Assembly: GCF_000969415.1 (NCBI RefSeq)
Contig: NZ_JZEX01000119.1
Span: 1-64,000 of the forward strand
DNA length: 64,000 nucleotides
DNA from: Devosia geojensis
GTDB lineage: Bacteria > Pseudomonadota > Alphaproteobacteria > Rhizobiales > Devosiaceae
Direction of reading: 5' to 3'
The notes below the pieces were generated by a model. It searched no databases. It saw only the letters and a program-made list of their open reading frames with translations, and was not told where the DNA came from. The translations under genes were made by a program, and so were the position numbers. Positions within the stretch are counted from its first letter, which is position 1; each line of letters starts with the position of its first letter. Below, piece after piece: positions 44,688-54,839 of this stretch.

Positions 44688-45508
44688 CCTGGCTCCGCGA
44701 CTTCCGCATTCTCGTCGCCCTCGTTCCGTCGACGGCCGTCATCCTCGGCCCGTTCGTCTGGCTCATCGTCTCGAGCCTCAAGACCGAGGCCGAGATCGGG
44801 GCGGGCCATCCCTTCGACCTGCCCGACAACCTGATGTGGCAGAACTACGTCGATGCCTGGAACGTCGGCAGTTTCGGATCGCTCATCGGCAACAGCCTCA
44901 TCAACGTCGCCGGCGTCGTGGCGCTGATGCTCCTCGCCTGCGTGCCGGCCGGCTATGCGCTGGCCAAGATCCGCTTCCCCGGCCGCGAATGGGTGTTCTT
45001 CGGCTTCATCTTCGGGCTGACCATTCCCATCCAGGCCATCATCATCCCGCTCTACCAGCTGTTGCAGGGCCTCGGCCTCATCAACTCGCTGACGGGAGTG
45101 GTGCTGGCGCAGGTGAGCAACGGCATCCCCTTCGGCATCTTCCTCATGCGCTCCTTCTTCCTCGGTGTGCCCAACGAGCTGACCGAGGCCGCCAAGATCG
45201 ACGGCGCCAGCCACCTGCAGATCCTCGTCAAGGTATTCCTGCCGCTCTCCACCCCTGCCCTGCAGGCCCTGGTGATCATCTCGGCGCTCTCGACCTGGAA
45301 CGACTTCTTCCTGCCGCTGGTGGTGCTCATCAGCCCCGAGGTGCAGACCTTGCCGCTTGGCCTAGTGCGCTTCGCCTCCACCTTCACCACCCAGTACCGG
45401 CTGGTGTTCTCGGGCACGGTCATCACGTTCCTGCCCGTCATCATCCTCTTCATCCTCACGCAACGGCGCTTCACCGAAGGCCTGACCCAAGGTGCCCTGA
45501 AAGGCTGA
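44684..45508 (+). CDS. CUT1 sugar ABC permease (MalG type), cluster B
   Basis: 274 residues. First helix FRILVALVPSTAVILGPFVW with the lipid-facing segment following. EAA loop NELTEAAKIDGASHLQILVK then VFLPLS. The C-terminus FTEGLTQGALKG is characteristic of MalG-type subunits. ATG overlaps the preceding stop (ATGA), and the oxidoreductase gene starts two bases after its own stop. Confidence 0.93.
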   Translation: MTWLRDFRILVALVPSTAVILGPFVWLIVSSLKTEAEIGAGHPFDLPDNLMWQNYVDAWNVGSFGSLIGNSLINVAGVVALMLLACVPAGYALAKIRFPGREWVFFGFIFGLTIPIQAIIIPLYQLLQGLGLINSLTGVVLAQVSNGIPFGIFLMRSFFLGVPNELTEAAKIDGASHLQILVKVFLPLSTPALQALVIISALSTWNDFFLPLVVLISPEVQTLPLGLVRFASTFTTQYRLVFSGTVITFLPVIILFILTQRRFTEGLTQGALKG

Positions 45509-45510
45509 CC

Positions 45511-46602
45511 ATGACCCACCACGTCCCCCGCGACCTGCTCTATAATTTCGAGTACGACCGGCGCCTCAAGGCCTGCTTCATCGGCGCGGGCGGGCACGCC
45601 TACCGCAACGTCTATCCGACGTTCCGCTACGCGCCCGTCGATCTCGTCGCCCTCTGCGATCTCGACGAGAACCGCGCAAAGGGCGTCGCCCGGGTGTTTG
45701 GCGCCGAGCGCACCTATACCGACCACAACGAAATGCTGGTGACCGAGAAACCCGACGTCGTCTTCATCGTCACCTCCTACACCCCCGACGGGCACGTGCA
45801 GGCGACGGCGCTCGCCGGCGATGCCGTTCGCGCGGGCGCCCATGTGTGGATGGAAAAGCCGACCGCTGCATCGGTCGCCGAGATCGAGGAGCTGCAGGCG
45901 CTGAGCCGCGAGACGGGCAAGCAGATCATGACCGGTCTCAAGAAGACGTTCTTTCCGGCCATCGAGAAGCTCCGGGACATCATCGACGGCCCGTCCTTCG
46001 GGGCGCTGACCTCGATTTCCGTGCGCTATCCGCAAAATCTCCCCGCGCCGCAGGATCGTGGCAATCTCAACAAGATGCGCAGCTTTCTCGACCACATCTA
46101 CCATCCCGGCGCGATCCTCGGCTTCCTTGCCGGAGAGATCGAGCGGGCGAGCTACGAGTGGGAGCCGCGTACCGGATCGAGCATCACCACGTTCCGCTTC
46201 AAGTCCGGCGCCATCGGCCAGATGCACCTGACCGCCGGCCAGGCGCGTGGGGCGCCGCTCGAGCGGGTGGAGGTCGTCGGCGAAGGCAGCCATGCCATCG
46301 TCGAGAACGGCAACCGGCTGATCCACTACCGCCCCTCCAAGCTGCCGACCTACGGGCGCTCCTCTAGCTACATCCTGCCCGAGGACACCGCCCCGCTCCT
46401 CTACGAGCCCGAGTTCTCGCTCGGCCAGCTCTACAACAACAACATGTTCACACTCGGCTACGTGCCGGAGGTGCTGCACTTTTGCGAGACGGTGCTTGCC
46501 GACAAGTCGCTGACCAAGGGCACGCTCGAGGCCGCGCACCAGATCATGAAACTCTTCGAGTTCTACCGCACGACCGAACAGGGCGTGACCGCCTCGTTCT
46601 GA
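45511..46602 (+). CDS. Gfo/Idh/MocA family oxidoreductase, cluster B
   Basis: 363 residues. Rossmann start LKACFIGAGGHAYRNVYPTF with G-A-G-G-H in place of the usual GxGxxG. MEKPTAASVAEIEEL holds the catalytic Lys. Substrate-side residues appear in NKMRSFLDHIYHPGAILGFL, with H-x-x-H in the position of the usual H-x-x-D/H. It likely oxidises or epimerises the sugar imported by cluster B, in the cytoplasm. Confidence 0.87.
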   Translation: MTHHVPRDLLYNFEYDRRLKACFIGAGGHAYRNVYPTFRYAPVDLVALCDLDENRAKGVARVFGAERTYTDHNEMLVTEKPDVVFIVTSYTPDGHVQATALAGDAVRAGAHVWMEKPTAASVAEIEELQALSRETGKQIMTGLKKTFFPAIEKLRDIIDGPSFGALTSISVRYPQNLPAPQDRGNLNKMRSFLDHIYHPGAILGFLAGEIERASYEWEPRTGSSITTFRFKSGAIGQMHLTAGQARGAPLERVEVVGEGSHAIVENGNRLIHYRPSKLPTYGRSSSYILPEDTAPLLYEPEFSLGQLYNNNMFTLGYVPEVLHFCETVLADKSLTKGTLEAAHQIMKLFEFYRTTEQGVTASF

Positions 46603-46617
46603 TTTCAGGAGATCCAA

Positions 46618-47001
46618 TTGTCTGCCGAAACCTACGTCTCTCGCACCACCGACGGCCAGAAGGTGCCGACCAGTTGGGGCGAGCTTAACTGGAAGATTAC
46701 CAACGACACCATGTCCGGCACGGAGATGACCCTAGGCACCTGCCGCATCGAGCCGGGCCAGCGTAATCCCCTCCACTCGCACCCCAATTGCGAGGAGTTC
46801 CTCTACGTCATGTCCGGGTCCTGCGAGCACAAGCTCGGCGAAGAGGTGGTGACCCTCAACGCCGGCGACGTGATCCGCATCCCGCGCGACGTGCCCCATT
46901 GGGCGCGCTGCACCAGTTCCGAGCCGATGATCGCGCTCATCGTCTTCTCCTCGGGGGAACGGCGGGCCGTCGATCACGAAGAAGGCGGCGGCGTCGCCTG
47001 A
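46618..47001 (+). CDS. Cupin-domain protein, cluster B (TTG start)
   Basis: 127 residues, single cupin barrel. Motif 1 is NPLHSHPNCEEFLYVMSG with two His and a Glu as metal ligands. Motif 2 is NAGDVIRIPRDVPHWARC, with the last His. The frame opens with TTG at 46618 preceded by AGGAG; no ATG fits the conserved N-terminus SAETYVSRTTDG. Cupins in sugar operons are often epimerases or isomerases. The specific reaction is unknown. Confidence 0.85.
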   Translation: MSAETYVSRTTDGQKVPTSWGELNWKITNDTMSGTEMTLGTCRIEPGQRNPLHSHPNCEEFLYVMSGSCEHKLGEEVVTLNAGDVIRIPRDVPHWARCTSSEPMIALIVFSSGERRAVDHEEGGGVA

Positions 47002-47013
47002 AGGGAGGTCCCC

Positions 47014-48081
<1,068 letters not shown>

Positions 48082-48115
48082 TGGAGATAAAACTGCTCGG
48101 CAAAATCGGCTTGCC

Positions 48116-49294
48116 CTATCGCTCAAGGCAGATCGCAACGCCCTGACCACCGCCGATGCACATGGTCGCAAGGCCCTTGCGTACATTGCGCCGCTGCATC
48201 TCGAGGATCAGGGTCACCACCATCCGCGCACCCGAACCGGCGAGCGGATGCCCAAGGGCGATGGCTCCGCCATTGACGTTGGCTTTCGCCACGTCCCATC
48301 CCATTTCCAGGTGCACGGCTATCGACTGCGCGGCGAAGGCCTCATTGACTTCTATCAGGTCGAGATCATCCGTTGTCCATCCAGCCCTTGCCAACGCACG
48401 GCGCGAGGCCGGCACCGGCCCCAGTCCCATCTCCATCGGCTCGACCCCGGCCGAGGCGTAAGCCGCGATGCGCACCAACGGTTCGAGCCCAAGGTCGCGC
48501 GCTCGTTCGTCGGACATCACCAAGAGGGCGGCTGCCCCGTCGTTGAGCCCCGAAGCATTGCCGGCCGTCACTGTTCCGCTTTCTTCGAAGATAGGCTTCA
48601 GCCCGGCGAGATCGGCCGCCGTCGTTTGCGGCCTGGGATGCTCGTCGGCATCGATGCGTACCGTGCCGCCCTTCACCTGAACATCAACGGGCACGATTTC
48701 CTCTGCGAATAGCCCCGCGGCTATAGCCGCGGCCGCCTTGCGCTGGGAGTCGAGTGCGAACGCGTCCTGCGCTTCACGCGTAACCTGATAGCGGCGCGCC
48801 AAGATCTCCGCTGTCACCCCCATATGCACACCATGGAACGCATCGACTAGGCCATCAACCATCATGGAGTCCTGCATCTCGACATTCCCGGTCTTGAAAC
48901 CGGCCCGGGACCTCTGCAGCACGTGGGGCGCCAAAGTCATATTGTCTTGGCCGCCAACCAGCACGACGTCGGCATCACTCGCCCGGATCGCCTGCGCTGC
49001 CATGTGCAGCGTTCGCTGCCCGCCGCCGCAGACCTGGTTGATGGTCGCCGCAGGCACCGAAATAGGCACGCCCCCTCCGATCGCCGCCTGGCGCGCGGGA
49101 TTCTGTCCAGCTCCAGCCTGCAGAACCTGACCGATCAGTACATCATCGATCATCGTTGGGTCGATATCGGTTTGCGACAGGACCGCGGCAATCGCACGGG
49201 CGCCGAGTTCGGTCGCGGGTGTGGTGGAGAAACTTCCACTAAACCGGCCTATGGCTGTTCTTTTTGCGGCGACAATGACTGCATCTCGAGACAT
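48116..49294 (-). CDS. Acetyl-CoA C-acetyltransferase (thiolase)
   Basis: 392 residues from the ATG at 49294, standard biosynthetic-type thiolase length. Catalytic residues are C89 ([14 protein letters not shown]), H349 ([13 protein letters not shown]) and C379 (CIGGGQGVA). The first motif has CGGG where CGSG is usual. It cleaves acetoacetyl-CoA to two acetyl-CoA or the reverse. Divergent from the acetoacetyl-CoA synthetase gene with a palindromic site between them, so the two enzymes probably act together on acetoacetate. Confidence 0.92.
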   Translation of the reverse strand: MSRDAVIVAAKRTAIGRFSGSFSTTPATELGARAIAAVLSQTDIDPTMIDDVLIGQVLQAGAGQNPARQAAIGGGVPISVPAATINQVCGGGQRTLHMAAQAIRASDADVVLVGGQDNMTLAPHVLQRSRAGFKTGNVEMQDSMMVDGLVDAFHGVHMGVTAEILARRYQVTREAQDAFALDSQRKAAAAIAAGLFAEEIVPVDVQVKGGTVRIDADEHPRPQTTAADLAGLKPIFEESGTVTAGNASGLNDGAAALLVMSDERARDLGLEPLVRIAAYASAGVEPMEMGLGPVPASRRALARAGWTTDDLDLIEVNEAFAAQSIAVHLEMGWDVAKANVNGGAIALGHPLAGSGARMVVTLILEMQRRNVRKGLATMCIGGGQGVAICLER

Positions 49295-49378
49295 GTGCGC
49301 ACTTCCCGTCGAGACTCTATGCAACGCAGTCGGCAGAAAAAATACTGCTGCCGACTTGGCCGCCGGCATTCGGTGCTG

Positions 49379-49394
49379 TACCGTTCGGTCCATA
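49379..49394. promoter_or_regulatory. Variant TetR-type operator in the thiolase/AacS divergent promoter
   Basis: TACCGTTCGGTCCATA matches the cluster C site at 61216 in 13 of 16 positions and keeps the core ACCG-N2-CGGT. It lies 85 bp upstream of the thiolase ATG and 59 bp before the AacS ATG. A TATAAC follows at 49401-49406. Confidence 0.45.
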
Positions 49395-49452
49395 ACTGCT
49401 TATAACGAAGCACCGCGCCGATCACCACCCCTGCAACGATCGGGAAGGTGCG

Positions 49453-51402
49453 TTGGGGGAGAGAGTGGCGTCCGATATCGTCTGGTCTCCATCGGCAGCC
49501 TGGGTCCGGGATGCCAATATGACACGCTTTGCGCAGTCCATCGGATTTGCCGATTTGCCCTACGATATGATGCATCGTTGGTCGATCAGTGATCCGGGCG
49601 AGTTTTGGAGCGCCGTGTGGGACTTTGCCCGTGTTGTCGGCGACAAGGGCAGCGTAACCTTCGAGCCCCCACCGGACGGCACGATGCTCGGCGCCCGTTG
49701 GTTTCCAGAAGCACGCCTCAACTTTGCCGAAAACCTGCTGCGCGGTGCCGATAACGCACTCGCTGTTATCGAGAGCGACGAAACTGGCATTGCGCGTCGC
49801 GTCAGCATGGGCGAATTGCGGGCCCAGGTCGCACGCATCGCAGATGGTCTGTTACGTGCCGGTGTTGGTCCTGGCGACTGTGTCGGCGGCGTGCTGCCCA
49901 ATCGGATCGAGGGCCTCGTTGCCCTGCTCGCCACCGCCAGCATCGGCGCGGTGTGGTCCTCGTGCTCTCCGGATTTTGGCGCTGCCGCGATTCTCGACCG
50001 TCTTGGGCAAATCGCGCCCAAGGTGCTATTCGCAGCCCCACGCTACCGCTACGGCGGGCGCGAGCACGACATCGGCGCACGTCTGGCCGAAGTGGTCTCG
50101 GGCATTCCAAGCCTCAGCGCAATCGTCCTCACCGACGGCACCGACGCTCCGTTCGAGGCGACGTCGTGGCGGGAATTCGGCTCCGCCGGCGCCCTGTTGC
50201 GCTATGCGCGTCTGCCGTTCTCGCAGCCCCTCTACGTGCTTTATACATCCGGCACCACAGGCAAGCCGAAGGCCATCGTCCACTCTGCCGGTGGCGTGCT
50301 GCTGCAGCATCTCAAGGAACACCAGTTACACTGCGATCTCAAGCCCGGGGATACCATCGGCTGGTACACCAATACCGCCTGGATGATGTATCATTGGCTG
50401 ATCTCGAGTCTTGCCAGCGGCGCCACGATCGTCCTTACCGATGGTGCCGCGATCCCCAAAAGGGAAGATGGACTCGATGTCGGCCTGCTTTGGCGCCTAG
50501 TCGAGTCCGCCGGTCTTACGCACCTCGGCATCAGCCCCAAGTTCATGCATGCTGTCGCCGAAGCCGGCTATCGGCCCAGCGACCGGACCGACCTCGCGAC
50601 CCTCCGCGTGTTGATGAGCGCTGGCGCTCCCGTTGCGCCCGACCAGTACGATTGGGTCTACAGCGCCGTTAAACCGGACATGATGTTCGCTTCGATCTCA
50701 GGCGGCACGGAAATCATCGGCTGCTTCCTCATCGGATCGCCGACGCTGCCTGTCCGCCGCGGGCAGCTTACCTGCAAGGCGCTCGGCCACGCCGTCCAGG
50801 TCTTGGATACCCGCGGCGTGCCGGCTATCGGACGCAAGGGTGACTTGGTATGCACCGAGCCATTCCCGTCGATGCCGCTGACCTTCTGGGGGGAAGGCGG
50901 CGATGCGCGCTATTTCGACACCTATTTCTCTCAGCGCCCCGGTATCTGGACCCATGGTGACCTTGCCGAGGAGACGATCCACGGTTCCGGTGTCGTTTAT
51001 GGACGGACGGATACAACACTCAAACCTGGCGGCGTGCGCATCGGGACCTCAGAGATCTACGCCACAGTCGAGAAGTTCCACGAAATCGCCGACTGCGTCG
51101 TCTTCGGCGCCCCCAAGAACAACGACGAGGAGATCGTCCTTTGCCTGCAACCGGCCGGCGCCGGCATATCGCCGGACCTCGCCGCGCGCATCCGCAAGGC
51201 CATCCGCGAATCCGCCTCGCCCCGCCACGTGCCGCACCGCATCCATGCGGTTCCCGGCGTCCCCTATACGCTCAACGGCAAGCGCGTAGAGTCAGCGGCA
51301 CGCGCCGTCGTGATTGGCGAGATCGTCAAGAATCTGGATTCACTCTCCAACCCTGAAATCCTAGATTTCTACCGCAATCTCGCGCGAGAAACACCGCTGT
51401 GA
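49453..51402 (+). CDS. Acetoacetate-CoA ligase (acetoacetyl-CoA synthetase)
   Basis: 649 residues, the size of AacS-type ANL adenylating enzymes. The P-loop-like motif is LYTSGTTGKPKAIVHSAGG, then GWYTNTAWMMYHW and SGGTEIIGCFLIGSP, both typical of AacS. The hinge and C-terminal domain include YGRTDTTLKPGGVRIGTSEI and the catalytic Lys region PYTLNGKRVESA. It activates acetoacetate to acetoacetyl-CoA for the thiolase encoded divergently. The start of the next gene overlaps its stop (GTGA). Confidence 0.92.
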   Translation: MGERVASDIVWSPSAAWVRDANMTRFAQSIGFADLPYDMMHRWSISDPGEFWSAVWDFARVVGDKGSVTFEPPPDGTMLGARWFPEARLNFAENLLRGADNALAVIESDETGIARRVSMGELRAQVARIADGLLRAGVGPGDCVGGVLPNRIEGLVALLATASIGAVWSSCSPDFGAAAILDRLGQIAPKVLFAAPRYRYGGREHDIGARLAEVVSGIPSLSAIVLTDGTDAPFEATSWREFGSAGALLRYARLPFSQPLYVLYTSGTTGKPKAIVHSAGGVLLQHLKEHQLHCDLKPGDTIGWYTNTAWMMYHWLISSLASGATIVLTDGAAIPKREDGLDVGLLWRLVESAGLTHLGISPKFMHAVAEAGYRPSDRTDLATLRVLMSAGAPVAPDQYDWVYSAVKPDMMFASISGGTEIIGCFLIGSPTLPVRRGQLTCKALGHAVQVLDTRGVPAIGRKGDLVCTEPFPSMPLTFWGEGGDARYFDTYFSQRPGIWTHGDLAEETIHGSGVVYGRTDTTLKPGGVRIGTSEIYATVEKFHEIADCVVFGAPKNNDEEIVLCLQPAGAGISPDLAARIRKAIRESASPRHVPHRIHAVPGVPYTLNGKRVESAARAVVIGEIVKNLDSLSNPEILDFYRNLARETPL

Positions 51403-52553
51403 GACGTTCGCTCGGCTCCATTGCAGGGATCGGAGAACTGCCGGCCCAGCGCGAGACGCAGGGCGCTACTACCCTCGGCATGATCGCCGAAGTCGCGCGC
51501 CGGGCCGTCGCCGATGCCGGTCTCGAGCCCGCCGCCATTGATGGCCTGCTCGTCGGTCCGCAGGTCGGTGAGACGCCGCAGCATGTGCCCGCGACCGTTG
51601 CGGAGTATCTTGGCCTCATGCCGCGCATGGCCAACGTCGTCGATCTTGGTGGCGCTTCCGGTGCCGGCATGGTCTGGCGGGCGGCCGCTGCGATTTCGGC
51701 GGGCATGTGCGAGGCAGTGCTTTGCGTGCTCGCCAATACCCGCGAGGCAATGCAGGTACGGTCGCCCAACCGCAATCCTATCCGCGAGTTCGACGTGCCC
51801 TTCGGCGCATCGGGCGCCAACGCCACCTACGCCATGATCAAACAGGCGCATATGGCAGCATACGGCTCTCGCGACGTGGATTTCGCCCGCATCGCGGTCG
51901 CAGCCCGCGCCAATGCCCAGCGCAATCCCGATGCCATCTTCTGTGGCCAGCCCGCAACTATCGCCGACGTCCTCGCCTCTCCGATGATCGCAAGCCCCCT
52001 GCGCCTCTTCGAGATCGTCATGCGCGTAGCTGGCGGCGGGGCGGTTGTCGTCGTCTCACCTGAGCGAGCGCGCTCGTTGCCGCACGCGCCTGTCCACCTT
52101 CTCGGCGCCGGTGAGAAGGTGACCCATCGTGCCTTGTCACAGGCCCCCTCGCTCACCTCTGGCCCGCTGAAATCAGCAATGGCCCATGCACTAGCCACCG
52201 CGGGCATCGGCGCGGCTGAGCTCGATCTGCTCTCACTCTATGATTGCTACACCGTCATGGTCGCTGCCACTATCGAGGACCTCGGTCTCTGCCCGCCCGG
52301 GCGTTTCGGAGACTGGATCGCCGATCGCGACCTCGGCCCCGAGGGCGACACCCCGCTCAACACCCATGGTGGGCAGCTCGGCTTCGGCCAGCCTGATCTC
52401 GCCGGCGGCATGACCCATCTCACGGAGGCTGTGCGCCAGTTGCGCGGAACCACGCCCGGCAGGCAGATCCCAAATGCCGGCCTCGCCCTCGTCACCGGTA
52501 ACGGCGCGACGATGAGCGAGGCTACGGCGCTCGTGCTCGGAGCCGACGCATGA
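51399..52553 (+). CDS. Thiolase-fold protein (SCP-x/lipid-transfer-like), GTG start
   Basis: 384 residues. Starts MRRSLGSIAGIGELPAQRET and has a thiolase N-terminal pattern (LGMIAEVARRAVADAGLEPA, VVDLGGASGAGMVWRAAAAI) but no cysteine at the usual nucleophile position, where GGASGAG stands instead. The C-terminal part has LLSLYDCYTVMVAATIEDLG and NTHGGQLGFGQPDLAGGMTH. Such 'non-specific lipid-transfer' thiolases act with a DUF35 partner, encoded next. GTG at 51399 overlaps the AacS stop. Confidence 0.85.
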   Translation: MRRSLGSIAGIGELPAQRETQGATTLGMIAEVARRAVADAGLEPAAIDGLLVGPQVGETPQHVPATVAEYLGLMPRMANVVDLGGASGAGMVWRAAAAISAGMCEAVLCVLANTREAMQVRSPNRNPIREFDVPFGASGANATYAMIKQAHMAAYGSRDVDFARIAVAARANAQRNPDAIFCGQPATIADVLASPMIASPLRLFEIVMRVAGGGAVVVVSPERARSLPHAPVHLLGAGEKVTHRALSQAPSLTSGPLKSAMAHALATAGIGAAELDLLSLYDCYTVMVAATIEDLGLCPPGRFGDWIADRDLGPEGDTPLNTHGGQLGFGQPDLAGGMTHLTEAVRQLRGTTPGRQIPNAGLALVTGNGATMSEATALVLGADA

Positions 52554-52972
52554 TCTCCGCCGCCGATCTCGCCGCCCTCGACGTACCCGGCCCCACTGTC
52601 TCGGCCCTCTCCGCTCCTTTTTGGGAGGCTGCTGATAGCGGCCGTCTGCTGGTGCAGCATTGCAAGGCCTGCGACTATGCCTTTCTCTATCCGCGCCGGA
52701 TTTGTCCTCGTTGCTGGTCGGATGACCTTAACTGGCGCGAGGCAGCCGGCCGCGCCATCCTCAAAACCTGCAGTACTATTTTTAAGCCCGGTCACCCCGG
52801 CTGGCAGCCGGCCGCGCCCTATAGCATCGGCATCGTCGCCCTCGAGGAAGGCCCGACGCTCCTGACGCACCTGCGCGTCGATCCGGAGAACCTTGCTGCC
52901 GATATGCAACTGCGTGTCGTCTTCATGAATATCGGTGGCCGTACCCTGCCCTGTTTCGAGTCGGCGCCATGA
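52550..52972 (+). CDS. DUF35 OB-fold/zinc-ribbon protein, partner of the thiolase-like protein
   Basis: 140 residues. The rubredoxin-like zinc ribbon is C-x2-C then C-x2-C in VQHCKACDYAFLYPRRICPR followed by CWSD. An OB-fold follows (AILKTCSTIFKPGHPGWQPA, VALEEGPTLLTHLRVD). DUF35 proteins form heteromers with SCP-x/thiolase-like proteins to handle acyl-CoA substrates. ATG overlaps the upstream stop, and the downstream MFS start overlaps its own stop. Confidence 0.9.
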   Translation: MISAADLAALDVPGPTVSALSAPFWEAADSGRLLVQHCKACDYAFLYPRRICPRCWSDDLNWREAAGRAILKTCSTIFKPGHPGWQPAAPYSIGIVALEEGPTLLTHLRVDPENLAADMQLRVVFMNIGGRTLPCFESAP

Positions 52973-54177
52973 GCGGGAATGCCGCCGCTTGGCGGACCCT
53001 TGCGGTCCTCACCCTGGCGGTGATCCTGTCGATGACCACCTGGTTCTCGGCCACCGCCATCCTGCCGCAGCTTACGATCCATTGGTCACTCTCGAGCGGC
53101 ATGCAGACTTGGATGACCAATGGCGTGCAACTCGGCTTCGTGGTGGGCGCCCTGTCGCTCAGCCTCGTCAATCTGCCTGATATCGCGCCGCTCCGCCTGC
53201 TGATGAGTGCCGCCGCAATGGCTGCCGCCCTTGCCAATCTCGGGCTTCTCATCGCTCCCGGCCCCGAATGGGCCCTCACCTGCCGCATTCTCACTGGGAT
53301 AGCGCTCGCGGGCGTCTATCCCCCGGCCCTGAAGCTCGTCGCAACCTGGTTCCAGCGCGGTCGCGGCCTCGCCATGGGCACGCTGATCGGAGGCCTCACT
53401 TTCGGTTCGGCCTTTCCTCACCTCCTGCGCGCGCTCTCGCAGGGCATCAGCTGGATGGCGGTCGTCGCCGGTGCGAGCGGTCTGACCCTGATTGGGGCTT
53501 TTCTCTTCCTGTCTAAAGCGCGCGAGGGACCATATCCGTTCAGCCGGGCCGTGTTCGACCCCCGCCAGATTGGCCGGGTCGTCAGGAACCGCGGCGTCGC
53601 CCTCACCAATCTCGGCTACTTCGGCCACATGTGGGAACTCTATGCTATGTGGGGCTGGTTTCTCGCCTTCTCTGCCGCAGCCTACGGCAATGGGACCCTC
53701 CACGCGCACCAGCTCTCCCTCATGGTCTTTGCCATCATCGCTGTCGGTGTCCTCGGGTGCATCCTCGGTGGTGTCCTCGCCGACAGCATAGGGCGCACCG
53801 CCACCACCGCGCTGATGATGCTGGTGTCGGGTGCATGCGCCCTCATCATCGGTGTGGTATTCGGCGGTCCGCTTTGGCTGTTTCTGCTGGTCGCCGGCGT
53901 GTGGGGGATCGCCGTAATCGGTGACTCCGCCCAGTTCTCGGCCATGACCACCGAAGTCGGCGACCCAGACCTCATCGGCACCGCCCTCACCTTCCAGCTC
54001 GGCATCGGATTTGCGCTGACCATGATCAGCCTGGCGCTGGTGCCCATGATCGCGGACGCGATCGGCTGGCGATGGGCGTTTCTTATCCTGGTCCCCGGTC
54101 CCGTGCTCGGAGCCGCTGCGATGCTCCTACTGCGCAAGCTTCCGGAGGCTGCGCGCATCGCGCACGGCCTGCGCTAA
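52969..54177 (+). CDS. MFS transporter at the end of the acetoacetate/thiolase operon
   Basis: 402 residues, twelve predicted helices. Helix 1 region WRTLAVLTLAVILSMTTWFS, a short motif-A-like loop PDIAPLRLLMSA, and KLVATWFQRGRGLAMGTLIG in the middle, as in monocarboxylate/oxalate-type carriers. Coupled by ATGA overlap to the DUF35 gene, which suggests it brings in an organic acid or ketone body used by the operon. Substrate unproven. Confidence 0.85.
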   Translation: MSGNAAAWRTLAVLTLAVILSMTTWFSATAILPQLTIHWSLSSGMQTWMTNGVQLGFVVGALSLSLVNLPDIAPLRLLMSAAAMAAALANLGLLIAPGPEWALTCRILTGIALAGVYPPALKLVATWFQRGRGLAMGTLIGGLTFGSAFPHLLRALSQGISWMAVVAGASGLTLIGAFLFLSKAREGPYPFSRAVFDPRQIGRVVRNRGVALTNLGYFGHMWELYAMWGWFLAFSAAAYGNGTLHAHQLSLMVFAIIAVGVLGCILGGVLADSIGRTATTALMMLVSGACALIIGVVFGGPLWLFLLVAGVWGIAVIGDSAQFSAMTTEVGDPDLIGTALTFQLGIGFALTMISLALVPMIADAIGWRWAFLILVPGPVLGAAAMLLLRKLPEAARIAHGLR

Positions 54178-54186
54178 TCGTGCATA

Positions 54187-54477
54187 TCACACCAGATGAT
54201 CGTGCTCGGCCAGCCTGGTCAGGATGGGCATCGCCCGCGCGACCGCCTTCTCGTGCTCCGGGTGGGCCAGGTAACGCTCCATAGTGGCCATGTCTTCGAA
54301 ATGCGCGATCAGGCAGTAACGGAACGAGCCCGCGCGCTTGCCGAGATCCTCCGTCAGCGACCAATCGAGTATTTCGGGGATCTTACCCGGCAGGGCGTTG
54401 AGGCCGGCAATGACCTCTTGAATCTCGCGTTCGGGAACATCGGCGTAATCGAAGAGGACGACGTGGCGGATGGTCAT
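54187..54477 (-). CDS. Dabb (stress-responsive A/B barrel) domain protein
   Basis: 96 residues. Begins MTIRHVVLFDYADVPEREIQ, the Dabb start, with EVIAGLNALPGKIPEILDWS and the C-terminal YLAHPEHEKAVARAMPILTR. Small ferredoxin-like dimeric proteins of this kind act as cyclases or have unknown roles. Start overlaps the stop of the cupin gene (ATGA). Last gene of the long minus-strand cluster C operon. Confidence 0.87.
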   Translation of the reverse strand: MTIRHVVLFDYADVPEREIQEVIAGLNALPGKIPEILDWSLTEDLGKRAGSFRYCLIAHFEDMATMERYLAHPEHEKAVARAMPILTRLAEHDHLV

Positions 54478-54839
54478 GATGCGACCTTCACGCCGATGGC
54501 TTCGAGGTACTCTGCCCAGGGCAGGTCCTTGCCCTCGTGCAGATGGCCCCAGCGGCCGTGCTCCGGCATTACGCCGTAGTAGTAGACCGCGACCATCTCC
54601 TCGGTGACCTTGAGCGAGTGGTAGTCGCCGGCCTTGGTCAGCAGCATGTCGCCCGGCCCGAGCTCATAAGCCTTGCCCTCGCTCATGGCTTCCCCTCGCC
54701 CGGAAATGATGATCCAGTATTCATGGCAGTCGTGGAAGTGCGGCTCCACCTCCGCGCCGACCTTCAAGTGGCTGATGCCATAGTTCTGCGTTTCGCTCCA
54801 GTCCGGAAAATCCTTTTCCGTGGTGGTCGTTTTAGGCAT
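54474..54839 (-). CDS. Cupin-domain protein, cluster C
   Basis: 121 residues from the ATG at 54839. Motif 1 VEPHFHDCHEYWIIISGRGE holds the H-x-H and Glu ligands, and motif 2 LGPGDMLLTKAGDYHSLKV holds the final His. It overlaps the 3' end of the Tm-1-like gene by eight bases and the Dabb start by four, so translation is tightly coupled. Like the cluster B cupin it accompanies a Tm-1 pair, but the two cupins are clearly different in sequence. Confidence 0.85.
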   Translation of the reverse strand: MPKTTTTEKDFPDWSETQNYGISHLKVGAEVEPHFHDCHEYWIIISGRGEAMSEGKAYELGPGDMLLTKAGDYHSLKVTEEMVAVYYYGVMPEHGRWGHLHEGKDLPWAEYLEAIGVKVAS

